Assembly: GCA_910583835.1 (NCBI GenBank)
Contig: CAJTYM010000086.1
Span: forward strand, 1 to 5,316
From: an uncultured Lachnospiraceae bacterium
GTDB lineage: Bacteria > Bacillota > Clostridia > Lachnospirales > Lachnospiraceae
Direction of reading: 5' to 3'
Length of the DNA: 5,316 bases
Every line of letters begins with the position of its first letter. Position 1 is the first letter of the stretch. The notes beneath the pieces are model-generated. The model saw nothing but the letters and a program-made list of their open reading frames with translations. It was not told the DNA's origin and did no database searches. Positions 1-5,279 of this stretch are shown one piece after another. A program made the translations under genes and the position numbers.

Positions 1-12
1 GCACTACGGCGC

Positions 13-64
13 GTATAATATCTGTCGATATTATACCATAATCACTTCGTGATATTATACCATA
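13..64. repeat. AT-rich palindrome with a 14-nt direct repeat upstream of the hemerythrin gene
   Basis: GTATAATATC (13-22) and GATATTATAC (27-36) form a perfect 10-bp inverted repeat around a 4-nt loop. GATATTATACCATA occurs twice (27-40 and 51-64), so 13-22 can pair equally well with 51-60. Between the copies lies a second small hairpin, ATCAC (41-45) with GTGAT (49-53). On the minus strand each direct-repeat copy reads TGGTATAAT, an extended -10 motif, but no matching -35 is seen for either. There is no T-tract, so this is not an ordinary intrinsic terminator. It could be a dispersed intergenic repeat, a protein-binding site, or the end of a larger element cut by the window edge. The pairing is exact; the role is unknown. 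Confidence 0.6.
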
Positions 65-82
65 GCGAAAAGTACGGTAATG

Positions 83-89
83 AAGGAGG
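83..89 (+). promoter_or_regulatory. Ribosome binding site that sets the hemerythrin gene start at 95
   Basis: AAGGAGG ends 5 nt before the ATG at 95. An in-frame ATG at 80 would place this site inside the coding region and has no binding site of its own, so 95 is preferred. The promoter for this gene was not found. It may lie within or before the palindromic element, or outside the window. Confidence 0.85.
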
Positions 90-94
90 AAAAA

Positions 95-1441
95 ATGGCG
101 AATCAGTTAGTATGGCAGGACCGGTTTAATATAGGTGTGGATATTATTGACAGTGAGCATAAGAAATTATTTGGCATCTTGAACAGGCTGTTTATGTACA
201 AGTCAGAGGAATCAAAGAGCCAGTGGGTTTGCCAGGAAGGAATTAAATACTTTAAAGACCATGCAATGAAGCATTTTACAGAGGAAGAGCAGTACATGGC
301 CTCTATTGACTATGCGGGCTTTGAAATCCACAGGCGCGTACATGATAACTTCAGGCAGAAGACGCTGCCGGCTCTGGAAAAAGAACTGGCGCAGTCCTCA
401 TTTTCGCCGGAGGCAATTGACCATTTTCTGGGCGTCTGTGCGGGCTGGCTGCTCGGGCATACCCTGACGGAGGACCGTGCGATTACAGGGAAAGCGGTTA
501 GTAAATGGGGGGAACTCCTGCCAGAGGAACAGCAGGCTGCCATGAGGAAGATGATTATTCAGCTGCTGTCCGATATGTTCCAGCTGAATGCAAGTGTAGT
601 AAGCGATTGTTATGGCGGAGAGAAGTTTGGAAAAGCAGTGTATTACCGTCTTGCCTATGCGGGAAAGAAAGGCGAGAGATGGGAGATTATTTTAGGGTTT
701 GAGGAGAAACTGCTGCTTAAGACCATCGGCAGCATGATGAATATAGACTCCGAAGAGGTTAACGTCATGGTGATAAATATTGCCAGATACATGGCACAGC
801 AATTTGTCCACCGCATCAGTGAGCAGTATCCGGCCTCCTCAGAGTATGAGATGAAAGATGAGAAATTGCTCAGCTATGAACAGTTCCACAAGAATCTTGA
901 TCGGGAAAAGCCGCAGGCAAGCTTACTGTTCGATACCGGGGAGGGATATTTTGCGTATTGCGTGATAGCCCCGCACCTGTTTGAGAGCGAGGCGGAAGGC
1001 ACTACCATCAAGGCTGAGAATGCGATGTCTGAAATCAAGAATTACCTTAATGAGAACGATGTCAGCCACAAGAAGAAAATCCTCGTGGTAGATGATTCAG
1101 AAGTTGTGCGCCGGGCGATGATGGATTTGCTGGGCAAGGATTATGCGGTTGAGGCGGCAAAGTCGGGAATTGCCGCCATTAGGTGCATGACCCTCTGCAG
1201 GCCGGATTTGGTGCTTTTGGATTATGAGATGCCTATCTGCGACGGCAGCGTGATTTTAGAAATGATGCGCTCTGAGGAAGAATTTGCAGATATCCCGGTA
1301 TATTTCCTTACCGGGAACGTATCAAGGGAGAGCGTACAGAAAGTAATTCCCCTGAAGCCGATGGGCTATCTGGTGAAGACGCTGAAGCCTGAAGAAATTA
1401 AGAAAAACATTGACGATTATTTTAAGAAGAAACAAGGATAA
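95..1441 (+). CDS. Hemerythrin / CheX-like / receiver-domain fusion protein (448 aa)
   Basis: This is a soluble signalling protein with no signal peptide or membrane segment. Residues 1-133 are a bacteriohemerythrin domain. All seven di-iron ligands are in place (H22, H60, E64, H79, H83, H122, D127), so oxygen or redox sensing by a di-iron site is expected. Residues ~145-300 recall CheX-type CheY phosphatases, mainly in the segment LGFEEKLLLKTIGSMM and the helix after it. Aligned from memory, the catalytic Glu and Asn of the ExxN motif fall on I229 and Y232, so this part is probably not an active phosphatase. Residues ~326-448 are a CheY-like receiver with the acidic pair D333/D334, phosphoacceptor D376 (LLDYEMP), T406 and K428. 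No DNA-binding or enzymatic output domain follows. The cognate kinase and partner are not visible. The gene stands alone, with a terminator behind it and the str operon next. The hemerythrin and receiver calls are firm; the CheX call is tentative. Confidence 0.9.
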   Translation: MANQLVWQDRFNIGVDIIDSEHKKLFGILNRLFMYKSEESKSQWVCQEGIKYFKDHAMKHFTEEEQYMASIDYAGFEIHRRVHDNFRQKTLPALEKELAQSSFSPEAIDHFLGVCAGWLLGHTLTEDRAITGKAVSKWGELLPEEQQAAMRKMIIQLLSDMFQLNASVVSDCYGGEKFGKAVYYRLAYAGKKGERWEIILGFEEKLLLKTIGSMMNIDSEEVNVMVINIARYMAQQFVHRISEQYPASSEYEMKDEKLLSYEQFHKNLDREKPQASLLFDTGEGYFAYCVIAPHLFESEAEGTTIKAENAMSEIKNYLNENDVSHKKKILVVDDSEVVRRAMMDLLGKDYAVEAAKSGIAAIRCMTLCRPDLVLLDYEMPICDGSVILEMMRSEEEFADIPVYFLTGNVSRESVQKVIPLKPMGYLVKTLKPEEIKKNIDDYFKKKQG

Positions 1442-1459
1442 ATACATAGCATTTCCATG

Positions 1460-1488
1460 GGAGGCAGCGATAGCTGCTTCCTTTTTTT
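1460..1488 (+). terminator. Intrinsic terminator of the hemerythrin-fusion gene
   Basis: GGAGGCAGC (1460-1468) pairs with GCTGCTTCC (1473-1481) over 9 bp with a single G-U pair and a GATA loop, followed at once by seven T (1482-1488). It lies 19 nt after the stop codon and should insulate the str operon from upstream transcription. The stretch from here to about 1550 shows no gene or other recognisable signal. Confidence 0.93.
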
Positions 1489-1553
1489 ATCTTATAGGAA
1501 GACTGTGCTGCATAAATGTGTGGCTGAGGTGGACTTGCCTACTTTGTTATGTA

Positions 1554-1586
1554 TACAATTGCAAAAAGCGGGAAAAATTGTAAAAA
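1554..1586 (+). promoter_or_regulatory. Phased A-tracts (likely UP element) and inverted repeat upstream of the str promoter
   Basis: Three A5 tracts start at 1563, 1573 and 1582, roughly one helical turn apart. They sit where an UP element would lie (about -40 to -63 from the expected transcription start). Such spacing is expected to curve DNA and to favour contact with the RNA polymerase alpha C-terminal domain. Overlapping them is an inverted repeat, TACAATT (1554-1560) and AATTGTA (1576-1582), which could be a binding site. The sequence pattern is seen; the activity is inferred. Confidence 0.55.
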
Positions 1587-1590
1587 GTCC

Positions 1591-1619
1591 TTGACATGGC
1601 GATTTTAACCTTATATAAT
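1591..1619 (+). promoter_or_regulatory. Sigma-A promoter of the str operon (rpsL-rpsG-fusA)
   Basis: TTGACA (1591-1596), a 17-bp spacer and TATAAT (1614-1619) form an exact consensus housekeeping promoter. Transcription should begin near 1626, giving a leader of about 46 nt before rpsL. That leader contains only a weak 4-bp hairpin (GTGC 1628-1631 with GCAC 1640-1643). A full-consensus promoter fits the high, growth-linked expression of ribosomal protein genes. Confidence 0.93.
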
Positions 1620-1657
1620 GATTTAGCGTGCATAAAAGGGCACACATATAATCTTAT

Positions 1658-1665
1658 AGGAGGTG
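1658..1665 (+). promoter_or_regulatory. Ribosome binding site that sets the rpsL start at 1672
   Basis: AGGAGGTG ends 6 nt before the ATG at 1672. An in-frame GTG at 1663 is part of this binding site itself, so it is not the start. Starting at 1672 gives the family-typical N-terminus MPTFNQLVRKGR. Confidence 0.92.
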
Positions 1666-1671
1666 AAAAGA

Positions 1672-2094
1672 ATGCCAACATTTAACCAGTTAGTAAGAAA
1701 AGGAAGACAGACATCTGAGAAGAAATCTACAGCGCCGGCTTTGCAGAAGGGATACAATTCCTTGCGGAAACGCTCGACAGATAACGCTTCTCCTCAGAAG
1801 AGAGGTGTTTGTACTGCAGTTAAGACTGCAACTCCTAAGAAACCTAACTCTGCTCTTCGTAAAATCGCCAGAGTACGTCTTTCTAACGGAATTGAAGTTA
1901 CAAGCTACATTCCGGGAGAAGGCCACAACCTGCAGGAGCATAGCGTTGTTCTTATCCGTGGCGGAAGAGTAAAAGACTTACCAGGTACCAGATACCATAT
2001 CATTCGTGGAACTTTAGATACCGCAGGTGTTGCAAACAGACGCCAGGCACGTTCCAAATATGGTGCAAAGAGACCAAAAGACGCTAAGAAATAA
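1672..2094 (+). CDS. rpsL: 30S ribosomal protein S12 (140 aa)
   Basis: S12 sits at the decoding centre of the 30S subunit and controls tRNA selection accuracy; it is the classical streptomycin-resistance locus. The conserved core is complete: SPQKRGVC (40-47), TPKKPNSALRK (54-64), GEGHNLQEHS (82-91) and IRGGRVKDLPG (95-105). K56 and K101, whose substitution gives streptomycin resistance in Bacillus, are both present as lysine, so this is the sensitive-type sequence. D102 is the position that is methylthiolated in some bacteria. The extra stretch at ~25-39 compared with the 124-aa E. coli protein is the usual Firmicutes form. This is the first gene of the operon. The 284-nt gap before rpsG is unusually long. 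Confidence 0.98.
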   Translation: MPTFNQLVRKGRQTSEKKSTAPALQKGYNSLRKRSTDNASPQKRGVCTAVKTATPKKPNSALRKIARVRLSNGIEVTSYIPGEGHNLQEHSVVLIRGGRVKDLPGTRYHIIRGTLDTAGVANRRQARSKYGAKRPKDAKK

Positions 2095-2104
2095 GTTTTA
2101 GCGC

Positions 2105-2176
2105 ACCAATAGTATCACAGTAAGTGTGGACGCTTGTTGGACAGATGGTCTGATAAGCTTGATAGCTACTATGGGT
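2105..2176 (+). ncRNA. Candidate long hairpin just after rpsL
   Basis: ACCAATAG (2105-2112) pairs with CTATGGGT (2169-2176) with one A-G mismatch. TATCA (2113-2117) continues with TGATA (2160-2164) after a 4-nt bulge. Inside, GCTT (2132-2135) pairs with AAGC (2155-2158) around the small hairpin CAGA (2142-2145) with TCTG (2149-2152). It begins 10 nt after the rpsL stop and lacks a T-run, so it looks more like an mRNA structural or processing element than a terminator. The pairing was found by eye, without energy calculation or homologues. Confidence 0.4.
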
Positions 2177-2178
2177 TT

Positions 2179-2212
2179 AGTGTTGGAAAGCGCGCAGGCG
2201 CACATTCTTTTT
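2179..2212 (+). ncRNA. GC hairpin with short T-run in the rpsL-rpsG gap (possible attenuator)
   Basis: GCGC (2190-2193) pairs with GCGC (2198-2201) around GCAG. AGTGT (2179-2183) can close below it with ACATT (2202-2206), leaving a 6-nt bulge on the 5' side. Five T follow at 2208-2212. The stem is short and interrupted, so at most this would be a weak or conditional terminator; rpsG downstream must still be transcribed, as no other promoter is evident. Confidence 0.25.
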
Positions 2213-2259
2213 ATAGATAAATTTCCGCACGAATACACAGATAGTTAGTAGGAGGCACA

Positions 2260-2328
2260 GCCTGGCGCAGAAATGCGGGGGCGTGAATCCCGGTTGCATA
2301 GGAATGTGACTGACACATGTGAGTACCG
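2260..2328 (+). ncRNA. Candidate structured RNA in front of rpsG
   Basis: CGCA (2266-2269) and TGCG (2274-2277) enclose a GAAA tetraloop. GCCT (2260-2263) can close outside with GGGC (2279-2282). A second hairpin, ATGTG (2304-2308) with CACAT (2314-2318), lies inside CGGT (2291-2294) pairing with ACCG (2325-2328). This sits 36 nt before the rpsG ribosome binding site, the position where S7 binds its own message in E. coli. No resemblance to that site was established. The stems are short and could be chance. Confidence 0.3.
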
Positions 2329-2363
2329 TTGAATTAATCGAATGAAATCAAAAAGGAATGATT

Positions 2364-2370
2364 AAGGAGG
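2364..2370 (+). promoter_or_regulatory. Ribosome binding site that sets the rpsG GTG start
   Basis: AAGGAGG ends 8 nt before GTG at 2379. An in-frame ATG at 2358 lies upstream of this site and would add seven residues not found in S7 proteins, so GTG is taken as the start. Confidence 0.9.
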
Positions 2371-2378
2371 GAAGCAAC

Positions 2379-2849
2379 GTGCCACGTAAAGGACATACTC
2401 AAAAAAGAGACGTATTAGCAGATCCGTTGTATAACAACAAAGTGGTTACTAAACTTATCAATAACATTATGTTAGATGGTAAGAAAGGCGTAGCCCAGAA
2501 GATTGTATACGGAGCATTCGACAGAGTTGCAGAGAAGACAGGTAAGCCTGCACTTGATGTATTTGAAGAGGCTATGAATAACATTATGCCGGTATTGGAA
2601 GTTAAGGCAAGACGTATCGGTGGAGCAACTTACCAGGTACCGATTGAGGTAAGACCTGACAGGCGTCAGGCATTGGCTCTTCGCTGGATAACCCTTTACT
2701 CCCGCAAAAGAGGAGAAAAGACCATGCAGGAGAGACTGGCAAATGAGATTATGGATGCAGCGAACAATACTGGTGCATCTGTTAAGAAAAAAGAAGATAT
2801 GCACAAAATGGCAGAAGCAAACAAGGCCTTCGCACATTATCGTTTTTAA
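2379..2849 (+). CDS. rpsG: 30S ribosomal protein S7 (156 aa)
   Basis: S7 nucleates assembly of the 3' major domain (head) of 16S rRNA and lines the E-site side of the mRNA path. The GTG start yields MPRKGHTQKRDVLADP, and 156 aa matches the usual bacterial length. Typical segments are the basic N-terminus (3-10), the GKK helix entry (34-36), the rRNA-binding beta-hairpin around GGATYQVPIEV (81-91) and RRQALALRW (95-103), followed by the C-terminal helices. In E. coli, S7 represses its own operon by binding the rpsL-rpsG intercistronic RNA; the long structured gap upstream makes similar feedback possible here, but this is inference. A 211-nt structured gap follows before fusA. There is no terminator directly after the stop codon. 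Confidence 0.98.
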   Translation: MPRKGHTQKRDVLADPLYNNKVVTKLINNIMLDGKKGVAQKIVYGAFDRVAEKTGKPALDVFEEAMNNIMPVLEVKARRIGGATYQVPIEVRPDRRQALALRWITLYSRKRGEKTMQERLANEIMDAANNTGASVKKKEDMHKMAEANKAFAHYRF

Positions 2850-2882
2850 TATTTAAAATTATTAGTGCGCGAAAGCTGATAT

Positions 2883-3016
2883 GTCCACAATTTCGCAAGG
2901 ATGAGGATTGCCAGGCGGCAATCCGAAATTGGGACTACACTCGCAGGAAGCTCGTGTGATGCACATGGGCTGTAAAGCGAGGAAGGTTGCCTGACGGCAA
3001 TCCGAAATTGGGATTG
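2883..3016 (+). ncRNA. Candidate multi-hairpin RNA element in the rpsG-fusA gap
   Basis: Three modules lie in tandem. Module A: GTCC (2883-2886), a bulged A, and CAATTTCG (2888-2895) pair with CGAAATTGGGAC (2924-2935). They enclose an inner hairpin, GGATTGCC (2905-2912) with GGCAATCC (2917-2924), whose outermost pair shares C2924. Module B: CTCGC (2940-2944) with GCGAG (2977-2981) encloses the 10-bp stem AGCTCGTGTG (2949-2958) with CACATGGGCT (2962-2971), including two G-U pairs and an ATG loop. Module C: GGTTGCC (2985-2991) with GGCAATC (2996-3002). The 2888-2895 arm can instead pair with 3003-3010, and CAATCC (2998-3003) can pair with GGATTG (3011-3016), so competing folds exist. The element ends 30 nt before the fusA ribosome binding site. 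I do not recognise the family; a control, processing or stability role for fusA mRNA is inferred. Confidence 0.55.
2906..3013 (+). repeat. 29-nt element duplicated at a 79-nt period (2906-2934 and 2985-3013)
   Basis: The two copies match at 26 of 29 positions, and the last 19 nt (2916-2934 and 2995-3013) are identical. The three differences are A2907/G2986, which swaps an A-U for a G-U pair in the stem, and 2913/2992 and 2915/2994, which are in the hairpin loop. The changes therefore keep the stem, as expected for a selected RNA structure, although three changes are a small sample. Confidence 0.8.
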
Positions 3017-3046
3017 TATCTGCAATTGTTTCTGTTATATAAATTT

Positions 3047-3052
3047 AGGAGG
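3047..3052 (+). promoter_or_regulatory. Ribosome binding site that supports the fusA TTG start
   Basis: AGGAGG ends 8 nt before TTG at 3061. It is the only good site near the conserved EF-G N-terminus, and no ATG or GTG lies in frame close by. Confidence 0.88.
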
Positions 3053-3060
3053 AAAAAACC

Positions 3061-5175
3061 TTGGCTGGAAGAGAATATCCATTAGAGAGAACCAGGAACA
3101 TTGGTATTATGGCGCATATCGATGCCGGTAAAACGACATTGACCGAGCGTATTCTTTATTATACCGGTGTAAATTATAAGATTGGTGATACTCATGAGGG
3201 TACTGCTACCATGGACTGGATGGAGCAGGAGCAGGAAAGGGGTATCACGATTACTTCAGCCGCTACAACATGCCACTGGACAGAGCAGGAGAACTGCAAG
3301 CCCAAGGCGGGTGCACTGGAACATCGTATCAACATCATTGATACTCCGGGGCACGTTGACTTTACGGTTGAGGTTGAGCGTTCACTTCGTGTGCTGGACG
3401 GCGCAGTCGGCGTCTTCTGTGCAAAAGGCGGAGTAGAGCCGCAGTCTGAAAACGTATGGCGTCAGGCTGACACCTATAACGTACCGAGAATGGCATTTAT
3501 CAATAAGATGGACATTCTGGGAGCAAATTTCTACGGAGCTGTAGATCAGATTAAGACACGTTTAGGTAAAAATGCAATCATTCTTCAGCTGCCGATTGGC
3601 AAAGAAGATGATTTTAAAGGAATTATCGATTTGTTTGAAATGAAAGCCTACATTTACAATGATGACAAGGGCGATGACATTTCTATCGTTGATATTCCTG
3701 ATGATATGAAAGATGATGCAGAACTGTACCGTTCTGAATTAGTAGAAAAAATCTGTGAGTTAGATGACGATTTGATGATGGAGTTCCTGGAGGACAAAGA
3801 GCCTTCTGTGGAAGCGCTGAAAGCAGCATTGAGAAAAGGAACCTGTGAGTGTACAGCAGTTCCGGTATGCTGCGGTTCTGCTTACCGCAATAAGGGCGTT
3901 CAGAAATTGTTGGATGCCATCTTGGATTATATGCCGGCGCCTACTGATATTCCTGCAATTAAAGGCGTGGACCTTGAAGGAAATGAGACAGAGAGACATT
4001 CGTCTGATGACGAGCCTTTCTCTGCACTGGCATTTAAGATTATGACGGACCCATTTGTTGGAAAGCTGGCATTCTTCCGTGTGTATTCCGGTACGATGAA
4101 CTCTGGTTCCTATGTACTGAATGCTACCAAAGGCAAGAAAGAGCGTGTAGGACGTATCTTGCAGATGCATGCAAATAAGAGGGCGGAGCTGGATAAAGTT
4201 TATTCCGGTGATATTGCTGCGGCAGTTGGATTTAAGTTTACCAGTACAGGTGATACCATCTGTGATGACCAGCATCCGGTAATCTTAGAGTCTATGGAAT
4301 TCCCAGAACCGGTTATTGAACTGGCAATTGAGCCTAAGACAAAAGCTGGTCAGGGCAAGATGGGCGAAGCGCTTGCCAAACTTGCAGAAGAAGACCCGAC
4401 ATTCCGTGCGCACACCAATACAGAGACAGGACAGACCATCATTGCCGGTATGGGCGAGCTGCATTTGGAAATCATTGTGGACCGTCTTCTCCGTGAGTTC
4501 AAGGTAGAGGCAAATGTCGGCGCACCTCAGGTTGCTTACAAAGAGACATTTACCAAACCAATCGACCAGGAATACAAATATGCGAAACAGTCCGGTGGAC
4601 GTGGACAGTATGGTCACTGTAAAGTTCGTTTTGAGCCGATGGATGCCAACGGAGAAGAATTGTTTAAATTTGATTCTGAGGTTGTCGGCGGAGCTATCCC
4701 CAAAGAATATATCCCAGCTGTCGGCGAGGGTATTGAGGAAGCTACCAAGGCAGGTATCCTGGCAGGCTTCCCGGTTGTAGGCGTACACGCGACGGTATAT
4801 GACGGCTCCTACCATGAAGTGGACTCTTCGGAAATGGCATTCCATATTGCCGGTTCCATGGCGTTCAAGGAAGCTATGAAGAAAGCCACTCCGGTACTGT
4901 TAGAGCCAATCATGAAAGTCGAAGTAACCATGCCGGAAGAATATATGGGAGACGTTATCGGCGATATCAATTCACGCCGCGGACGTATTGAAGGAATGGA
5001 TGATTTGGGCGGCGGCAAGATTGTGCGTGCTTTTGTACCGCTTGCTGAGATGTTCGGATACTCCACAGACCTTCGTTCCAGAACCCAGGGACGTGGTAAT
5101 TATTCTATGTTCTTTGAGAAATATGAACAGGTGCCGAAGTCGGTACAGGAAAAAGTTATTTCTGCAAAAGAATAG
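3061..5175 (+). CDS. fusA: Elongation factor G (704 aa)
   Basis: EF-G is the cytosolic GTPase that drives tRNA-mRNA translocation and, with ribosome recycling factor, splits ribosomes; it is the fusidic acid target. GTPase motifs are complete: P-loop AHIDAGKTT (18-26), switch I RGITIT (60-65), DTPGH (94-98) with catalytic H98, NKMD (148-151) and GSA (272-274). Domain IV carries GGRGQYGH (512-519) and the tip loop DGSYHEVDSS (581-590), where H585 corresponds to the decoding-centre histidine of E. coli EF-G. Domain V has RRGRIEGM (639-646). Length and domain order are normal. This is the translocation-type factor: it has the expected N-terminus and no sign of a tetracycline-protection paralogue. 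It starts with TTG, which is notable for so abundant a protein and might limit initiation. Upstream is a 211-nt structured gap; downstream, 104 nt lead to tuf, which has its own promoter. Confidence 0.98.
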   Translation: MAGREYPLERTRNIGIMAHIDAGKTTLTERILYYTGVNYKIGDTHEGTATMDWMEQEQERGITITSAATTCHWTEQENCKPKAGALEHRINIIDTPGHVDFTVEVERSLRVLDGAVGVFCAKGGVEPQSENVWRQADTYNVPRMAFINKMDILGANFYGAVDQIKTRLGKNAIILQLPIGKEDDFKGIIDLFEMKAYIYNDDKGDDISIVDIPDDMKDDAELYRSELVEKICELDDDLMMEFLEDKEPSVEALKAALRKGTCECTAVPVCCGSAYRNKGVQKLLDAILDYMPAPTDIPAIKGVDLEGNETERHSSDDEPFSALAFKIMTDPFVGKLAFFRVYSGTMNSGSYVLNATKGKKERVGRILQMHANKRAELDKVYSGDIAAAVGFKFTSTGDTICDDQHPVILESMEFPEPVIELAIEPKTKAGQGKMGEALAKLAEEDPTFRAHTNTETGQTIIAGMGELHLEIIVDRLLREFKVEANVGAPQVAYKETFTKPIDQEYKYAKQSGGRGQYGHCKVRFEPMDANGEELFKFDSEVVGGAIPKEYIPAVGEGIEEATKAGILAGFPVVGVHATVYDGSYHEVDSSEMAFHIAGSMAFKEAMKKATPVLLEPIMKVEVTMPEEYMGDVIGDINSRRGRIEGMDDLGGGKIVRAFVPLAEMFGYSTDLRSRTQGRGNYSMFFEKYEQVPKSVQEKVISAKE

Positions 5176-5186
5176 GAAGAAAAGAC

Positions 5187-5215
5187 TTGAAAATCCAATG
5201 ATTTTCTAATATAAT
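5187..5215 (+). promoter_or_regulatory. Sigma-A promoter for tuf inside the fusA-tuf gap
   Basis: TTGAAA (5187-5192), a 17-bp spacer and TATAAT (5210-5215) differ from consensus at one position. Transcription should start near 5222, about 58 nt before tuf. With no intrinsic terminator after fusA, tuf would receive both operon read-through and its own transcripts, which fits EF-Tu being made in large excess over EF-G. Confidence 0.82.
5189..5206. promoter_or_regulatory. Perfect inverted repeat within the tuf promoter spacer
   Basis: GAAAATC (5189-5195) and GATTTTC (5200-5206) form a perfect 7-bp inverted repeat around CAAT, overlapping the -35 and filling most of the spacer. This is where an operator would block or help polymerase. 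In the AT-rich context chance is also plausible, and no regulator is known from this window. Confidence 0.4.
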
Positions 5216-5243
5216 CATAAATAGCTGATTTAAAATTGAGACA

Positions 5244-5256
5244 GCCCATAAGGGGC
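5244..5256 (+). other. Small hairpin in the tuf leader
   Basis: GCCC (5244-5247) pairs with GGGC (5253-5256) around ATAAG, ending 6 nt before the tuf ribosome binding site. It has no T-run and only four pairs, so it is a minor leader structure at most. Confidence 0.3.
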
Positions 5257-5262
5257 AGAAAT

Positions 5263-5269
5263 AAGGAGG
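5263..5269 (+). promoter_or_regulatory. Ribosome binding site of tuf
   Basis: AAGGAGG ends 10 nt before the ATG at 5280, a slightly long but workable spacing. Confidence 0.88.
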
Positions 5270-5279
5270 ACGTTATAAA

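Noticed and set aside
80..94. In-frame ATG at 80 as the hemerythrin gene start
   Set aside because: The five codons before 95 are the ribosome binding site itself, and the hemerythrin family begins at about the MANQ... methionine.
1489..1661. 11-nt direct repeat ATCTTATAGGA (1489-1499 and 1651-1661)
   Set aside because: One copy is part of the rpsL ribosome binding region and the other follows a terminator; AT-rich and probably chance.
1663..1671. GTG at 1663 as the rpsL start
   Set aside because: The GTG is part of AGGAGGTG; S12 proteins start MPT, given by the ATG at 1672.
2273..2332. 19-codon reading frame in the rpsL-rpsG gap
   Set aside because: It is very short. The AGGAGG at 2249-2254 is too far from its ATG, and the composition is unlike a gene; hairpin pairing explains the sequence better.
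2358..2378. ATG at 2358 as the rpsG start
   Set aside because: It lies upstream of the AAGGAGG site and would add residues absent from S7 proteins; the GTG at 2379 gives the normal 156 aa.
2931..2943. GGGACTACACTCG resembles the 16S rRNA segment GGGCUACACACG near the S7-binding head region
   Set aside because: The match is short, from memory, and without shared secondary structure; mimicry of the rRNA site cannot be claimed.
2901..2975. 24-codon reading frame in the rpsG-fusA gap
   Set aside because: The AAGG before its ATG has no spacer, and the frame runs through the paired stems of the candidate RNA element.
3014..3043. Possible fusA promoter TTGTAT, 18 bp, TATAAA
   Set aside because: The -35 matches only three of six consensus bases and lies in an AT-rich leader; not supported well enough to call.
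3760..4845. Long minus-strand reading frames opposite fusA (3760-4275 and 4285-4845)
   Set aside because: They are antisense shadows of a highly conserved gene, with no binding site or recognisable protein.
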